Both the position numbers and the translations under genes were made by a program. A stretch of DNA of 64,000 nucleotides from Erwinia persicina NBRC 102418. Its GTDB lineage: Bacteria > Pseudomonadota > Gammaproteobacteria > Enterobacterales > Enterobacteriaceae. The notes below the pieces were generated by a model that was not told the DNA's origin, ran no database searches, and was given only the letters and a program-made list of their open reading frames with translations. Positions 1-11,683 of the stretch are shown here, piece by piece (positions within the stretch are counted from its first letter, which is position 1; every line of letters begins with the position of its first letter). The stretch is taken from the NCBI RefSeq assembly GCF_001571305.1, contig NZ_BCTN01000012.1, positions 94,110 through 158,109 of the forward strand, read 5' to 3'.

Positions 1-52
1 CGATCTCCAGGGACGAATTATCCTGCGCAAAGGAACCGGCCGTCATGATTGA
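1..52 (+). CDS. znuC: ZnuC zinc ABC transporter ATPase, C-terminal end only
   Basis: Only the last 16 codons are present, read from base 2 and ending in TGA at 50-52. The peptide contains [10 protein letters not shown], which resembles the C-terminal tail of enterobacterial ZnuC. The gene is cut by the window edge. Its stop lies inside znuB, an 8-base overlap that implies translational coupling of the ATPase and the permease. The identification rests on this short tail plus the adjacent znuB. Confidence 0.75.
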   Translation, partial: DLQGRIILRKGTGRHD

Positions 53-830
53 ACTGTTATTACCGGGCTGGCTGGCGGGCGTACTGCTGGCTCTGGCCGC
101 CGGGCCGCTGGGCTCGTTTGTTGTCTGGCGCAGGATGTCCTATTTTGGCGATACGCTGGCGCATGCCTCACTGCTGGGGGTGGCCTTTGGTCTGCTGCTG
201 AACGTCAGTCCTTTTTACGCGGTGATCGCCGTGACGCTGCTGCTGTCGCTGGTGCTTGTCTGGCTGGAGCGGCGCCCGCACCTGGCTATTGATACCCTGC
301 TGGGGATTATGGCGCACAGCGCGCTGTCGCTGGGTATGGTAGTCGTCAGCCTGATGTCTGACGTGCGGGTTGATCTGATGGCGTATCTGTTTGGCGATCT
401 GCTGGCAGTGACCCCCACCGACCTGTGGACGATTGTGGCCGGGGTGGTCGTGGTGCTGCTGCTGCTGGCCTGGCAATGGCGCGCGCTGCTGTCGCTGACC
501 ATCAGTCCTGAGCTGGCACAGGTTGACGGCGTCAATATTCAGCGCACGAAAATGATCCTGATGCTGATCACCGCCCTGACTATCGGCGTTGCCATGAAGT
601 TTGTCGGGGCGCTGATAATCACCTCCCTGCTGATTATTCCGGCGGCGACCGCAAGGCGCTTTGCCCGCTCACCCGAGCAGATGGCTGGACTGGCCGTGGT
701 GTTCGGTATTCTGGCGGTGACGGCGGGCCTGACGTTCTCTGCGTTTTACGATACACCCGCCGGCCCGTCCGTGGTACTGGGCGCGGCAGTGATGTTTATC
801 ATCAGTATGGTGAAGAAGCCGGCTGTGTAA
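45..830 (+). CDS. znuB: ZnuB, high-affinity zinc ABC transporter permease
   Basis: A 261-residue inner membrane permease that takes up zinc with the ZnuA binding protein and the ZnuC ATPase. The sequence shows several hydrophobic helices starting at the N terminus. It also has the ABC-3 family cytoplasmic coupling stretch near residues 30-48 ([17 protein letters not shown]), and its length matches E. coli ZnuB. The ATG lies inside the end of znuC, so the two are one operon. The Zur-controlled promoter should lie upstream of the window. It converges on ruvB with about 90 bases between. Confidence 0.95.
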   Translation: MIELLLPGWLAGVLLALAAGPLGSFVVWRRMSYFGDTLAHASLLGVAFGLLLNVSPFYAVIAVTLLLSLVLVWLERRPHLAIDTLLGIMAHSALSLGMVVVSLMSDVRVDLMAYLFGDLLAVTPTDLWTIVAGVVVVLLLLAWQWRALLSLTISPELAQVDGVNIQRTKMILMLITALTIGVAMKFVGALIITSLLIIPAATARRFARSPEQMAGLAVVFGILAVTAGLTFSAFYDTPAGPSVVLGAAVMFIISMVKKPAV

Positions 831-848
831 TCATGATGGTGACGGGCT

Positions 849-899
849 GACCGGAAAAGGGGCAGCCCCTCGCCCACCCGGGAGGAGACCTTTCCGGTC
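849..899. terminator. Inverted repeat between znuB and ruvB
   Basis: Nine-base arms GACCGGAAA (849-857) and TTTCCGGTC (891-899) flank a GC-rich loop between the convergent znuB and ruvB stops. There is no T-run on either side, so a bidirectional terminator is only a guess from its position. Confidence 0.35.
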
Positions 900-922
900 G
901 CCTCGTCCCCGGGGTTTGCTAC

Positions 923-1930
923 CTACTGCTCTTCGCGGGTGATGCCGAAATGTTTATACGCGTGTCCGGTCGCCATACGGCCACGTGGGGTGCGTTGAAT
1001 AAACCCCTGCTGGATCAGATACGGCTCCAGCACGTCCTCGATGGTTTCGCGCTCTTCACCTATTGCTGCCGCCAGGTTATCCAGCCCTACCGGCCCCCCC
1101 ATAAACTTATCGATGATCGCCAGCAGCAGCTTACGGTCCATATAGTCAAAGCCTTCGGTATCAACACTCAGCATATCCAGCGCCTTTGAGGTGACGTCAC
1201 CGCTCATATTGCCGGCTGCACGAACCTCGGCAAAGTCGCGCACCCGCCGCAGCAGACGGTTAGCAATACGCGGCGTTCCCCGTGCCCGGCGGGCGATTTC
1301 CAGCGCGCCGTCATCGCTCAGCGGCAGGCCCAGACAGGCAGCGCTGCGGCCGACGATATGCTGCAGGTCTTCCACCCGGTAAAACTCCAGGCGCTGCACG
1401 ATGCCAAAGCGGTCACGCAGCGGTGAGGTCAGGGACCCGGCGCGCGTGGTGGCCCCAATCAGGGTGAACGGTGGCAGGTCAAGTTTGATTGACCGGGCGC
1501 CCGGCCCTTCGCCAATCATAATATCCAGCTGATAATCTTCCATGGCCGGATAAAGGACTTCTTCCACCACCGGTGAAAGACGGTGGATCTCATCGATAAA
1601 CAGCACGTCGTGCGGTTCGAGGTTGGTGAGCATGGCCGCCAGATCGCCGGCTTTTTCCAGCACCGGCCCGGAGGTAGTCCGCAGATTCACACCCATCTCG
1701 TTGGCGACAATGTTCGCCAGCGTGGTTTTCCCTAAGCCTGGCGGGCCGAAAATCAGCAGATGGTCGAGGGCATCACCGCGATTTTTGGCGGCTTCAATGA
1801 AGATTTCCATCTGTTCGCGCACCACCGGTTGGCCGACATACTCCGCCAGCATTTTCGGTCGGATCGCGCGGTCAATGACTTCTTCTTCGGTAACAACCCC
1901 GGCGGAAACGAGGCGATCGGCTTCAATCAT
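923..1930 (-). CDS. ruvB: RuvB, Holliday junction branch migration ATPase
   Basis: A 335-residue AAA+ motor that forms hexameric rings on both sides of a RuvA-bound Holliday junction and drives branch migration. Walker [10 protein letters not shown], Walker B with DEIH, the sensor-type GATTRAG segment and the C-terminal winged-helix region with TPRGR are all visible. Length matches the E. coli protein. It lies 12 bases after ruvA on the same strand, so ruvAB is a two-gene SOS operon read from the LexA-box promoter region near 2610. Confidence 0.98.
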   Translation of the reverse strand: MIEADRLVSAGVVTEEEVIDRAIRPKMLAEYVGQPVVREQMEIFIEAAKNRGDALDHLLIFGPPGLGKTTLANIVANEMGVNLRTTSGPVLEKAGDLAAMLTNLEPHDVLFIDEIHRLSPVVEEVLYPAMEDYQLDIMIGEGPGARSIKLDLPPFTLIGATTRAGSLTSPLRDRFGIVQRLEFYRVEDLQHIVGRSAACLGLPLSDDGALEIARRARGTPRIANRLLRRVRDFAEVRAAGNMSGDVTSKALDMLSVDTEGFDYMDRKLLLAIIDKFMGGPVGLDNLAAAIGEERETIEDVLEPYLIQQGFIQRTPRGRMATGHAYKHFGITREEQ

Positions 1931-1942
1931 GCTCTACCTCAG

Positions 1943-2557
1943 TCAAATAGCAGCGCGCAGGGCTTCGCGGATCAGCGTTTCGCAGTCTGCGGTCGGTTTT
2001 CCAACCTTACTGATCATACGGCTGGCTTCCTGAGGCTTATAGCCCAGGGCCACCAGCGCAGAGACGGCTTCGCTTTCAGCATCATTGGCAGCTTCGGCCG
2101 GCATTTCGCTGGTCAGTGCAAACGGCGCATCGGTGGCAAACAGATCGCCGTGCATCCCTTTGAAGCGGTCTTTCATCTCCACGACTAAGCGCTCGGCAGT
2201 TTTCTTGCCCACGCCGGGCAGTTTGACCAGTGCGGCGATCTCTTCGCGCTCAACGGCGGTGACAAACTGCTGGGAAGACATGCCGGAGAGGATCGCCAGC
2301 GCCAGCTTCGGCCCGACGCCATTGACCTTAATCAGTTCACGGAACAGCGCACGCGCCGGTTTACTGTTAAAGCCAAACAGCAGCTGCGCATCTTCACGCA
2401 CCACAAAGTGGGTGAAGATAATCGCTTCTTGATTGAGGTCGGGAAGCTCATAAAAACAGGTCATTGGCATCTGCACCTCATAACCCACGCCGCCCGCCTC
2501 CAGCAACACCACAGGCGGCTGTTTTTCCAGGATAATGCCTCTCAGACGACCTATCAC
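1943..2557 (-). CDS. ruvA: RuvA, Holliday junction DNA-binding subunit
   Basis: A 204-residue protein that binds four-way junctions as a tetramer and recruits RuvB. The N-terminal OB-fold begins [12 protein letters not shown]. The two helix-hairpin-helix segments are visible around [12 protein letters not shown] and [16 protein letters not shown], followed by an acidic linker and the C-terminal RuvB-binding domain. The start codon is GTG at 2557, as I recall for E. coli ruvA. It is the first gene of ruvAB and sits downstream of a LexA box that overlaps the ruvC terminator. Confidence 0.98.
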   Translation of the reverse strand: MIGRLRGIILEKQPPVVLLEAGGVGYEVQMPMTCFYELPDLNQEAIIFTHFVVREDAQLLFGFNSKPARALFRELIKVNGVGPKLALAILSGMSSQQFVTAVEREEIAALVKLPGVGKKTAERLVVEMKDRFKGMHGDLFATDAPFALTSEMPAEAANDAESEAVSALVALGYKPQEASRMISKVGKPTADCETLIREALRAAI

Positions 2558-2601
2558 ATTCGCTTCCTTCAGATAACTATTCAGAGTGGTGTTTATAGCA
2601 T

Positions 2602-2627
2602 AAAAAAGGCTGGATGAATATCCAGCC
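2602..2627 (-). terminator. ruvC terminator overlapping the ruvAB SOS box
   Basis: On the minus strand, eight-base arms GGCTGGAT and ATCCAGCC enclose a four-base loop and are followed by six T. This is a good intrinsic terminator for ruvC, which ends at 2654. Confidence 0.8.
2610..2625 (-). promoter_or_regulatory. LexA (SOS) box upstream of ruvAB
   Basis: CTGGATATTCATCCAG on the minus strand fits the LexA consensus of CTG, ten mostly A/T bases, CAG. It lies about 53 bases before the ruvA GTG, where ruvAB is known to be SOS-regulated in E. coli. The same bases form the stem of the ruvC terminator. Confidence 0.8.
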
Positions 2628-2653
2628 TGAATATGATTCGCGGACTTCCCGAG

Positions 2654-3175
2654 TTAACTGAGACGCCCGCGTGCAAGGTTCAGTTTTCCCTCACCAATAC
2701 GGTTAACGTTCTGGCTCAGGTGGCAGTGCGTGATGGCAATTGCCAGCGCATCGGCCGCATCCGCCTGCGGATTCGCAGGCAGTTTGAGCAGCGTCCGCAC
2801 CATATGCTGCACCTGGCTTTTCTCGGCGCTGCCGATGCCCACCACGGTCTGCTTTACCTGGCGCGCGGCATACTCGAACACCGGCAAATCCTGATTGACG
2901 GCGGCCACGATCGCCGCCCCGCGTGCCTGACCCAGCTTCAGCGCGGAGTCTGCATTCTTCGCCATAAAGACCTGTTCTATCGCGAAGAACTCCGGCTGAA
3001 ACTGGGTGATGATTTCGCTCACCCCGGCATAAATCAGTTTCAGCCGCGTCGGCAAATCAGTCACACTGGTTCGAATACAGCCGCTACCCAGATAGGTTAA
3101 CTGCCGCCCCGCCTGCCGGATCACACCGTAACCGGTGATGCGCGAACCGGGGTCGATCCCCAAAATAATAGCCAT
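2654..3175 (-). CDS. ruvC: RuvC, Holliday junction resolvase
   Basis: A 173-residue endonuclease that cuts Holliday junctions symmetrically and works with RuvAB. The acidic catalytic residues are seen in ILGIDPGSR near the N terminus, [12 protein letters not shown] in the middle, and the C-terminal [12 protein letters not shown]. Length equals the E. coli protein. It follows yebC, with about 31 bases between the yebC stop and the ruvC start. The E. coli yebB gene, which I recall lying between ruvC and ruvA, is absent; only a 96-base gap with the terminator/SOS box remains. Confidence 0.97.
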   Translation of the reverse strand: MAIILGIDPGSRITGYGVIRQAGRQLTYLGSGCIRTSVTDLPTRLKLIYAGVSEIITQFQPEFFAIEQVFMAKNADSALKLGQARGAAIVAAVNQDLPVFEYAARQVKQTVVGIGSAEKSQVQHMVRTLLKLPANPQADAADALAIAITHCHLSQNVNRIGEGKLNLARGRLS

Positions 3176-3206
3176 TACGCGCTCACCAGATGTGATGGTC
3201 GGTGTA

Positions 3207-3950
3207 TCACAGGGTTTCCGCTACCTCGTCAGAAATTTCACCGTTATGGTAAACCTCCTGCACGTCGTCGCAGTCTTCCAGCATATCAATCAGACGCAGC
3301 AGCTTAGGCGCTGTTTCGGCATCCATATCCGCTTTAGTAGACGGGATCATGGTGACTTCGGCGCTGTCTGCCTTCAGCCCTGCCGCTTCCAGCGCCTCTT
3401 TCACTGCGCCCAGATTTTCCCAGGCGGTAAACACGTCAATCGTCCCGTCATCATAGGTCATCACGTCGTCTGCGCCGGCTTCCAGCGCCGCGTCCATCAC
3501 CGTATCTTCCTCCAGGCCCGGTGCAAAAGTGATCACACCCTTTTTGGTGAAGAGATACGCTACGGAACCATCGGTGCCGAGATTGCCGCCGGTTTTGGTG
3601 AAGGCATGACGGACTTCAGACACGGTACGGTTGCGGTTGTCGCTCAGGCACTCGACCATGACCGCCGTACCGCCGGGGCCATAACCTTCATAGATAATGG
3701 TTTCCATGTTGCTGTCATCGTCACCGCCCACGCCGCGTGCAATGGCACGGTTCATGGTGTCACGGGTCATATTGTTTGACAGCGCTTTGTCCATCGCCGC
3801 ACGCAGGCGTGGGTTAGAGTTCGCATCACCGCCGCCCAGTTTGGCAGCGGTCACCAGTTCACGAATGATTTTGGTGAAAATTTTACCGCGTTTAGAATCC
3901 TGGGCCGCCTTGCGGTGCTTGGTGTTTGCCCATTTACTATGTCCTGCCAT
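3207..3950 (-). CDS. yebC: YebC, TACO1-family translation/regulatory protein
   Basis: A 247-residue cytoplasmic protein of the YebC/TACO1 family. The N terminus [18 protein letters not shown] is the family signature, and the three-domain fold is expected from length. Members have been described both as DNA-binding regulators and as factors that help ribosomes through proline-rich stretches; the sequence does not decide between these. It lies downstream of nudB with a 110-base gap and upstream of ruvC, as in E. coli. Confidence 0.95.
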   Translation of the reverse strand: MAGHSKWANTKHRKAAQDSKRGKIFTKIIRELVTAAKLGGGDANSNPRLRAAMDKALSNNMTRDTMNRAIARGVGGDDDSNMETIIYEGYGPGGTAVMVECLSDNRNRTVSEVRHAFTKTGGNLGTDGSVAYLFTKKGVITFAPGLEEDTVMDAALEAGADDVMTYDDGTIDVFTAWENLGAVKEALEAAGLKADSAEVTMIPSTKADMDAETAPKLLRLIDMLEDCDDVQEVYHNGEISDEVAETL

Positions 3951-4060
3951 TTACTCTTGTCTCCAAATCAACGCTGAACAGGTTATCTTGCCGGCTGCCA
4001 TCTCGCTGCGCCGACAGACGCCTGAACGTTTGGCTAAGTTCAAAAGATAAAAAACAAAAA

Positions 4061-4495
4061 TTACACTACAAATTCTTCAATTGCCTGGCGGTTACTCCAG
4101 GACTTGGTGAGCGCCGCGGCGGCCGGGGCATCCAGCCACTGAAAAGCCAGATGTTCGCTCAATGTGATGTTGCATTCCGCAGGGAGCGCCAGAGTAAACC
4201 AGTGCTCCCGGTTGTGGGTAATGTCCGGCGCATAGCGGTGGCGAAAGTGCGCAAAGATTTCGAATTCTATATGACGCTGGCAGTCCACGAATGTGAGCTG
4301 CCCAGCGTTAATATCAATCCCGACCTCTTCCTGCACTTCCCGCTGCGCGGTCTGTAGCAAACTTTCGCCGGGCTCCTGGCTGCCGGTGACCGACTGCCAG
4401 AAATCCACATCATCACGTCGCTGCAACATCAGCACCCGCCGGGTGTCCAGGGCATAAATCACCACCAGAACCGAAACCGGATGCTTAAACGCCAT
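4061..4495 (-). CDS. nudB: NudB, dihydroneopterin triphosphate diphosphatase
   Basis: A 144-residue Nudix hydrolase that removes pyrophosphate from dihydroneopterin triphosphate, an early step of folate synthesis. The complete Nudix box is visible: G at the start of GSQEPGE, then seven residues, then REVQEEVGI. Its start overlaps the aspS stop by one base (TAATG), so it is translated from the aspS transcript. Slightly shorter than the E. coli protein (about 150) but with no missing motif. Confidence 0.95.
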   Translation of the reverse strand: MAFKHPVSVLVVIYALDTRRVLMLQRRDDVDFWQSVTGSQEPGESLLQTAQREVQEEVGIDINAGQLTFVDCQRHIEFEIFAHFRHRYAPDITHNREHWFTLALPAECNITLSEHLAFQWLDAPAAAALTKSWSNRQAIEEFVV

Positions 4496-6282
4496 TATTC
4501 GTTCTCTGACGGCTGATCTTTCACTTTCTTAACCACTTCAATGCCCAGTTCAGCCAGCGAAGCCGGGTTAGCAAAGTTTGGCGCTTCGGTCATCAAACAG
4601 GCCGCTGCGGTGGTTTTCGGGAAGGCGATGACGTCGCGAATATTATCGGTGCCGGTCAGCAGCATCACCAGACGATCCAGACCAAAGGCCAGACCGGCGT
4701 GCGGTGGCGTACCGAACTTCAGCGCATCCAGCAGGAAGCCAAACTTCTCGCGCTGCTCCTGCTCGGTGATCCCCAGAATACCGAACACGGTCTGTTGCAT
4801 CTGGCCGTTATGAATACGCACGGAACCACCGCCCACTTCATAACCGTTGATCACCATGTCGTAAGCGTTGGCAATCGCCAGTTCAGGCTGTAATGCGAGC
4901 TCACCAGGGGACATATCTTTTGGCGCGGTGAACGGGTGGTGCATGGCCGTCAGGCCGCCTTCACCGTCTTCTTCAAACATCGGGAAGTCAACCACCCACA
5001 GCGGAGCCCAGGCGGCTTCGTCGGTGATTTTCAGGTCACGACCCAGCTTCAGACGCAGCGCGCCCAGCGCATCAGCCACCACTTTCGCACTGCCCGCGCC
5101 GAAGAAGATGATATCCCCGTCGGCCGCGCCGTTACGCGCCAGGATCTCTTCAACAATACTGGCATCAAGGAACTTGGCGACCGGACTGGCAACCCCTTCC
5201 AGACCTTTAGCGCGTTCGTTGACCTTCATCCACGCCAGGCCTTTAGCCCCGTAGATTTCGATAAACTTGGTATAGTCGTCAATCTGCTTGCGGCTCAGCT
5301 GTGCGCCACCCGGTACACGCAGTGTCGCCACACGGCCTTTGGCATCATTGGCGGGGCCGGAGAAAACGCTGAACTCCACTTTTTTCACCAGATCGGCCAC
5401 GTCCACCAGCTCCATCGGGTTGCGCAGATCGGGCTTATCAGAACCGTAGCGACGCATGGCTTCTGCGAAGGTCATGGTCGGGAAATCACCCAGCTCAACC
5501 GACTTCACGTCGACCCACAGATTGCGCACCAGACGTTCCATGATGTCACGCACCTGCGGTGCGGTCATAAAGGAGGTTTCCACATCGATCTGGGTAAATT
5601 CAGGCTGACGATCCGCACGTAAATCTTCGTCACGGAAGCATTTTACAATCTGATAGTAACGGTCAAAGCCGGACATCATCAGCAGCTGTTTAAACAGCTG
5701 AGGTGACTGTGGCAGGGCATAGAACTTGCCTTTATGCACGCGGCTGGGCACCAGATAGTCACGGGCGCCTTCCGGCGTCGCCTTGGTCAGCATCGGGGTT
5801 TCGATATCCAGGAAACCGTGCTCGTCCATAAAGCGGCGCACGAAGCTGGTGATTTTCGCACGGGCTTTCAGGCGGTTCGCCATGTCCGGACGACGCAGGT
5901 CAAGATAGCGATACTTGAGACGCGCTTCTTCACTGTTGGCCATATTGGAGTCTAATGGCAGCGGTTCAGAGCGGTTGATGATGGTCAGATCGGTGGCGAA
6001 TACTTCGATCTCACCGGTCGCCATATCGCTGTTTTTGTTCTTCTCATCACGCGCGCGGACGGTGCCGGTTAACTGGATGCAGAACTCGTTACGCAGTTCA
6101 GAGGCCAGTTTGAAGGCCTCCTGGCGATCCGGGTCAAAGAACACCTGCACGATGCCTTCACGGTCACGCATATCAATAAAGATCAGGCTGCCGAGATCGC
6201 GGCGACGGTTAACCCAACCGCACAGTGTCACTTGCTGGCCTACATGAGACAGATTGATCTGCCCACAATACTCAGTACGCAT
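4495..6282 (-). CDS. aspS: AspS, aspartyl-tRNA synthetase
   Basis: A 595-residue class IIb synthetase that charges tRNA-Asp. The N-terminal OB-fold anticodon-binding domain includes [20 protein letters not shown]. The catalytic domain shows motif 2 ([18 protein letters not shown]) and motif 3 ([13 protein letters not shown]). The bacterial GAD insertion domain lies between motifs 2 and 3. It heads the aspS-nudB-yebC-ruvC gene order. A TATAAT hexamer about 90 bases upstream is a candidate promoter -10. Confidence 0.98.
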   Translation of the reverse strand: MRTEYCGQINLSHVGQQVTLCGWVNRRRDLGSLIFIDMRDREGIVQVFFDPDRQEAFKLASELRNEFCIQLTGTVRARDEKNKNSDMATGEIEVFATDLTIINRSEPLPLDSNMANSEEARLKYRYLDLRRPDMANRLKARAKITSFVRRFMDEHGFLDIETPMLTKATPEGARDYLVPSRVHKGKFYALPQSPQLFKQLLMMSGFDRYYQIVKCFRDEDLRADRQPEFTQIDVETSFMTAPQVRDIMERLVRNLWVDVKSVELGDFPTMTFAEAMRRYGSDKPDLRNPMELVDVADLVKKVEFSVFSGPANDAKGRVATLRVPGGAQLSRKQIDDYTKFIEIYGAKGLAWMKVNERAKGLEGVASPVAKFLDASIVEEILARNGAADGDIIFFGAGSAKVVADALGALRLKLGRDLKITDEAAWAPLWVVDFPMFEEDGEGGLTAMHHPFTAPKDMSPGELALQPELAIANAYDMVINGYEVGGGSVRIHNGQMQQTVFGILGITEQEQREKFGFLLDALKFGTPPHAGLAFGLDRLVMLLTGTDNIRDVIAFPKTTAAACLMTEAPNFANPASLAELGIEVVKKVKDQPSENE

Positions 6283-6596
6283 AATGATATCCTTTTAACT
6301 TCAGCGCTGCTGGCACAGCTTTATGGTCAATATCCTGCTCTGAGGAGCGCTGCTGCCGCGAAAAATGGCTGCCATTATAATGGAAAATGGCTCACAGGAT
6401 AAGTGCTGTCGGCGCGGGAAAGGGGCAGAAAAACCCCGATATCCCCTCTCACTGGAGCAGATGGTTAACAAAACATCATCACCTCGACATAACCGCTAAC
6501 AAAACACTGCGCTTTACCGACATCATTTTCATCGCCGCCTGAGGCCTTTCCTTTGTATTCTTGACGGTTTCCTACCTTCTCGCGGAGATTCTGATA
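6283..6596. other. Divergent intergenic region aspS / yecD
   Basis: About 314 bases between the divergent aspS and yecD starts. The palindromic ATTATAAT at 6374-6381 could serve as a -10 element on either strand. No clear -35 partner (TTGACA-like at 16-18 bases) is visible. I see no ORF or RNA gene here. Confidence 0.4.
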
Positions 6597-7163
6597 GTGA
6601 AACTTAACCCCAACACCACTGCTTTGGTTCTGATCGATCTGCAGGAAGGCATTTTGCCCTTCGGCCATGCTCCGCATTCCGCCGATGACGTCGTCCGCCG
6701 ATCGGCCACGCTGGCCGCGCATTTTCGCGCTGTTAATGCCCCTGTGGTGCTGGTGCGCGTTGGCTGGTCCGCCGATTTTGCAGAGGCACTGAGACAGCCG
6801 GTGGATGCCGCCCATGCCGGCGGTGCGCTGCCGGACAACTGGTGGGACTACCCTGAGGCACTGAATGCCCGGGCCACCGATTTGTCCGTTATCAAACGCC
6901 AGTGGGGGGCCTTTTACGGCACGGACCTGGAGTTACAGCTACGCCGACGCGGCATTGACACCCTTGTCCTGGGCGGCATTGCCACCAATATTGGCGTGGA
7001 GTCGACCGCACGCAATGCCTGGGAGCTGGGCTTCAATCTGGTGATTGCCGAAGACATCTGCAGCACCGCGACGGCGGAACAGCATCAGGCCAGCGTCGAA
7101 TGGATCTTCCCCCGCATTGCCCGCGTTCGTCAGAGCGATGAGATCCTGGCGGCATTGCAGTAG
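6597..7163 (+). CDS. yecD: YecD, isochorismatase-family hydrolase
   Basis: A 188-residue isochorismatase-like protein; the substrate is not known. The start is taken as GTG at 6597 because CGGAGA lies just upstream and the length then equals E. coli YecD; an upstream ATG would add residues not found in the family. It has the acidic residue in LVLIDLQEG, the lysine in [14 protein letters not shown] and the loop [18 protein letters not shown]. The nucleophile cysteine of related amidases is glycine here, as I recall for E. coli YecD, which argues for isochorismatase-type chemistry. It is followed by a hairpin at 7171-7192. Confidence 0.9.
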   Translation: MKLNPNTTALVLIDLQEGILPFGHAPHSADDVVRRSATLAAHFRAVNAPVVLVRVGWSADFAEALRQPVDAAHAGGALPDNWWDYPEALNARATDLSVIKRQWGAFYGTDLELQLRRRGIDTLVLGGIATNIGVESTARNAWELGFNLVIAEDICSTATAEQHQASVEWIFPRIARVRQSDEILAALQ

Positions 7164-7170
7164 TGCGTCA

Positions 7171-7192
7171 ACGACCGGAGGGAACCGGTCGT
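7171..7192 (+). terminator. Hairpin after yecD
   Basis: Perfect eight-base arms ACGACCGG and CCGGTCGT with a six-base loop, then ACATTTTC. It lies 7 bases after the yecD stop. A short T stretch makes it a plausible intrinsic terminator. Confidence 0.55.
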
Positions 7193-7277
7193 ACATTTTC
7201 CTCCTCCGCAATCTGTGTTGCGCTCCTCCCTCTCCCCACGTTACAGTCGCCCGCAGTTCACCTAAACAGGAAATGCG

Positions 7278-8102
7278 ATGACGCCGTTGTACCTTGGCCT
7301 GCCGCAATGGCAGCACCCACAATGGAAAAAACTGGGAATGACCACCCTGGAAGATTATGCCCGCTACTTTAACTGTGTCGAAGGCAACACCACGCTGTAC
7401 GCGCTGCCGCGCCCGGAAGTGGTTCAACGCTGGCGGGCCATGACCCATGATGACTTCCGCTTCTGTTTTAAATTCCCCGCCACCATCAGCCATCAGGCAT
7501 CGCTGCGACAGTGCGGCGATCTGACCGCAGAATTTTTTGATCTGCTCTCCCCGCTGGCCGATCGAATGGGACAGTTCTGGCTGCAGATGCCGTCAGCGTT
7601 TTCACCCGCTGACCTGCCCGCACTCTGGCAGTTTCTGGACGGTTTGCCGACGGCGTTTCGCTACGGGGTAGAGGTACGGCACCCGGAGTTTTTCGCCAAG
7701 GGCGAGGCTGAACAGGCGCTGAACCGTGGACTGCACCAGCGTGGCGTCAATCGGGTGATCCTGGATACGCGTGGGGTTCACAGCGCCATCCCCTCCTCTC
7801 CGGCGATTATCGAAGCACAGCGTAAAAAACCCAAATTGCCCGTTCACGCCGTGATGACGGCAGATGCCCCAATGATCCGCTTTATCGGGGGCGATGATCT
7901 CTCGGCCAATGCAAAGTGGTTTGACGCCTGGCGACAGCGCCTGCCGCAGTGGTGCGCCGCAGGCCAGCCCTGGCTGTTTATTCACACTCCGGATGTCGGG
8001 TTTGCTCCCGAGCTGGTTCGCGCACTCTGGCCTGGCCTGCAGCAGGCCGTGCCCGGCATCGGTGAAGTCCCCAACTGGCCACAGCAGGAGATGCTGTTTT
8101 GA
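7278..8102 (+). CDS. yecE: YecE, DUF72 family protein
   Basis: A 274-residue DUF72 protein with a predicted TIM-barrel fold; no biochemical role can be read from the sequence. Family segments are visible: YLGLPQWQHPQWKK near the start, CVEGNTTLYALP, DFRFCFKFPATISH, YGVEVRHPEFF and the C-terminal LFIHTPD. The ATG at 7278 is preceded by AGGAAATGCG, a reasonable ribosome binding site. Order yecD-yecE-yecN-cmoAB matches E. coli. Confidence 0.93.
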   Translation: MTPLYLGLPQWQHPQWKKLGMTTLEDYARYFNCVEGNTTLYALPRPEVVQRWRAMTHDDFRFCFKFPATISHQASLRQCGDLTAEFFDLLSPLADRMGQFWLQMPSAFSPADLPALWQFLDGLPTAFRYGVEVRHPEFFAKGEAEQALNRGLHQRGVNRVILDTRGVHSAIPSSPAIIEAQRKKPKLPVHAVMTADAPMIRFIGGDDLSANAKWFDAWRQRLPQWCAAGQPWLFIHTPDVGFAPELVRALWPGLQQAVPGIGEVPNWPQQEMLF

Positions 8103-8178
8103 TCGGCGGGCAGGCGACAGCCTGAGTTTTCTTCGCTACCCTGTTCGGCAAGATAATTCTTACATCATGGAGTGAGAG

Positions 8179-8574
8179 ATGGTCAGTGCACTTTACGTGG
8201 TAGTTGGTTCGCTGTTTATTCTGAAGTTTTTACTCGACGTCGTGCGTTTACGTCGGCAGTACAGGGTTTCGATTGGCGACGGCGGCGTTTCCGATCTGCA
8301 ACTGGCCATTCGCATCCACGGCAATGCGGTAGAAAATATTCCCATCGCGATGTTTTTGCTGGTGATGATGGAGATGAACGGCGCCGATATCTGGATGCTG
8401 CACCTGCTGGGCCTGTTTTTCTTCTTTGGTCGCATGATGCATGCGTGGGGCCTGCGCAGTCGTACCGTGCTGTGGCGACGAAATGGCATGCTGCTGACCC
8501 TTCTTTCCCTGGCGGGGATGGTGCTGGTGAATCTGTTGTTCCTGCCCTGGGACCTGGTGTTTGGCCTTTCCTGA
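8179..8574 (+). CDS. yecN: YecN, MAPEG-family membrane protein
   Basis: A 131-residue membrane protein of the MAPEG superfamily, with about four hydrophobic helices. The family segments AIRIHGNAVENIPIA and FFFGRMMHAWGL are visible. Length matches E. coli YecN. MAPEG relatives act on glutathione and lipid substrates, but no activity can be assigned here. The start is preceded by GGAGTGAGAG. A ten-base inverted repeat separates it from cmoA. Confidence 0.92.
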   Translation: MVSALYVVVGSLFILKFLLDVVRLRRQYRVSIGDGGVSDLQLAIRIHGNAVENIPIAMFLLVMMEMNGADIWMLHLLGLFFFFGRMMHAWGLRSRTVLWRRNGMLLTLLSLAGMVLVNLLFLPWDLVFGLS

Positions 8575-10364
<1,790 letters not shown>

Positions 10365-10368
10365 CCAC

Positions 10369-10405
10369 GCCAGGGCCGATCGTCACACGACGGCCCTGCG
10401 TTTCC
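10369..10405 (+). terminator. cmoAB terminator
   Basis: Arms CAGGGCCG (10371-10378) and CGGCCCTG (10391-10398) lie just after the cmoB stop and are followed by CGTTTCCCTT. The T-run is weak. Confidence 0.55.
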
Positions 10406-10543
10406 CTTGCGCCCCTTTTCTGATCCCCGTCAAGCAACCTGCCCTTTTTTTCTTCAATACCTCTTTTTGGGTAACAAGCTTAATACTAAGGAATTAGTCT
10501 ACAGTCAGTTATGCGTTCATTTCACCTGAAAGGAGTAACTGGT

Positions 10544-11641
10544 ATGAGTAAATTTGTTTTTTCATCACCACGGAAATACATTCAGGGCGCCGGGCAGCTT
10601 GCTCACCTGGGCGAATATCTGGCAGAGCTGGGAAGCAGTGCCTTCGTGGTGGCCGACGATATCGTCTGGGGCCTGACTGGCAAAGAGGTCGAGGCATCAC
10701 TGGCAGCCAGCAATATTGGCTGCCACTACGCAGCGTTTAATGGCGAAGCTTCCAGCAATGAAATTACCCGTCTGGCTAATCTGGCAAAAGAGAAAGGCAC
10801 CCACATCGTGGTCGGTCTGGGCGGCGGTAAAACCCTTGACACGGTGAAGGCGGTTGCCGACGAACTGAAGCAGCCGGTTGCCGTCGTGCCGACCATCGCC
10901 TCCACCGATGCCCCCTGTAGCGCACTGTCGGTCATCTATTCCGACAGCGGCGTCTTCGAAAGCTACCGTTTTTACAGCAAAAACCCGGATCTGGTGCTGG
11001 TGGATACGCAGGTCTGCGTCCGGGCACCGGTGCGTCTGTTTGCCTCCGGCATCGCTGACGGGCTGGCCACTTACGTTGAAGCCCAGGCGGTGAAGCGTTC
11101 TCACAGCAAATCAATGGTCAATGGTGATCCGACGATTGCCGGGATGGCGATTGCGGAAGCCTGTGAGAAAACCCTGCTCACCTGGGGCCTGAGCGCCTGT
11201 CAGGCAGTGGAAAAACAGCTGGTGACACCGGCAGTGGAAGCGGTAGTGGAGGCCAACACGCTGCTTTCTGGCCTTGGCTTCGAAAATGCCGGCCTGGCTG
11301 GTGCGCACGCTATTCATAACGGGTTTACGGCGATTGAAGGCGATATCCATCACCTGACGCACGGAGAAAAAGTCGCCTACGGCACGCTGACGCAGATGAT
11401 CCTTGAGCAGCGCCCGGACGAAGAAATTGCCCGTTACGTCCGTTTTTACCGCGCGATAAACATGCCAACCACGCTCAAAGAGATGCATCTGGATAAAGAG
11501 AGCTGGGAAAACCTGGTGAAAATTGGCGCGCTGGCCGGTAACGAGGGTGACACGCTGAAAAACCTCAATCCGGGACTGAGCGCGGAGGATGTCGCTCAGG
11601 CCATTCTGGCTGTGGACGCCTTCAGTCAGTCGGTGAAGTAA
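10544..11641 (+). CDS. gldA: GldA-like iron/zinc-containing glycerol dehydrogenase
   Basis: A 365-residue NAD-dependent polyol dehydrogenase of the GldA branch, which oxidises glycerol to dihydroxyacetone. The NAD-binding glycine motif GLGGGKTLDTVKAVA and the TIASTDAPCSALSV segment are present. The metal ligands are seen as D in SGIADGLATY, H in AGAHAIHNGF and H in HLTHGEKVAYG. The start at 10544 is chosen because AAAGGAG lies just upstream; the in-frame ATG at 10511 lacks this. It is a single gene ended by a strong hairpin. It is not at this position in E. coli, so it looks like a lineage-specific placement; the true substrate may differ from glycerol. Confidence 0.88.
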   Translation: MSKFVFSSPRKYIQGAGQLAHLGEYLAELGSSAFVVADDIVWGLTGKEVEASLAASNIGCHYAAFNGEASSNEITRLANLAKEKGTHIVVGLGGGKTLDTVKAVADELKQPVAVVPTIASTDAPCSALSVIYSDSGVFESYRFYSKNPDLVLVDTQVCVRAPVRLFASGIADGLATYVEAQAVKRSHSKSMVNGDPTIAGMAIAEACEKTLLTWGLSACQAVEKQLVTPAVEAVVEANTLLSGLGFENAGLAGAHAIHNGFTAIEGDIHHLTHGEKVAYGTLTQMILEQRPDEEIARYVRFYRAINMPTTLKEMHLDKESWENLVKIGALAGNEGDTLKNLNPGLSAEDVAQAILAVDAFSQSVK

Positions 11642-11654
11642 GCACGCCCCCGAC

Positions 11655-11677
11655 AGGCCGGCCACTCAGGCCGGCCT
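11655..11677. terminator. Hairpin between gldA-like gene and the YnfC-like gene
   Basis: Nine-base perfect arms AGGCCGGCC and GGCCGGCCT with a five-base loop lie 13 bases after the gldA stop and 6 bases beyond the convergent gene's stop. It is followed by TCTC on the plus strand. Likely a shared terminator. Confidence 0.6.
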
Positions 11678-11683
11678 TCTCAG

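Noticed and set aside
6597..7163. Missing nucleophile cysteine in YecD as a possible inactivating change
   Set aside because: E. coli YecD and isochorismatases also have glycine here, so it is normal for the family.
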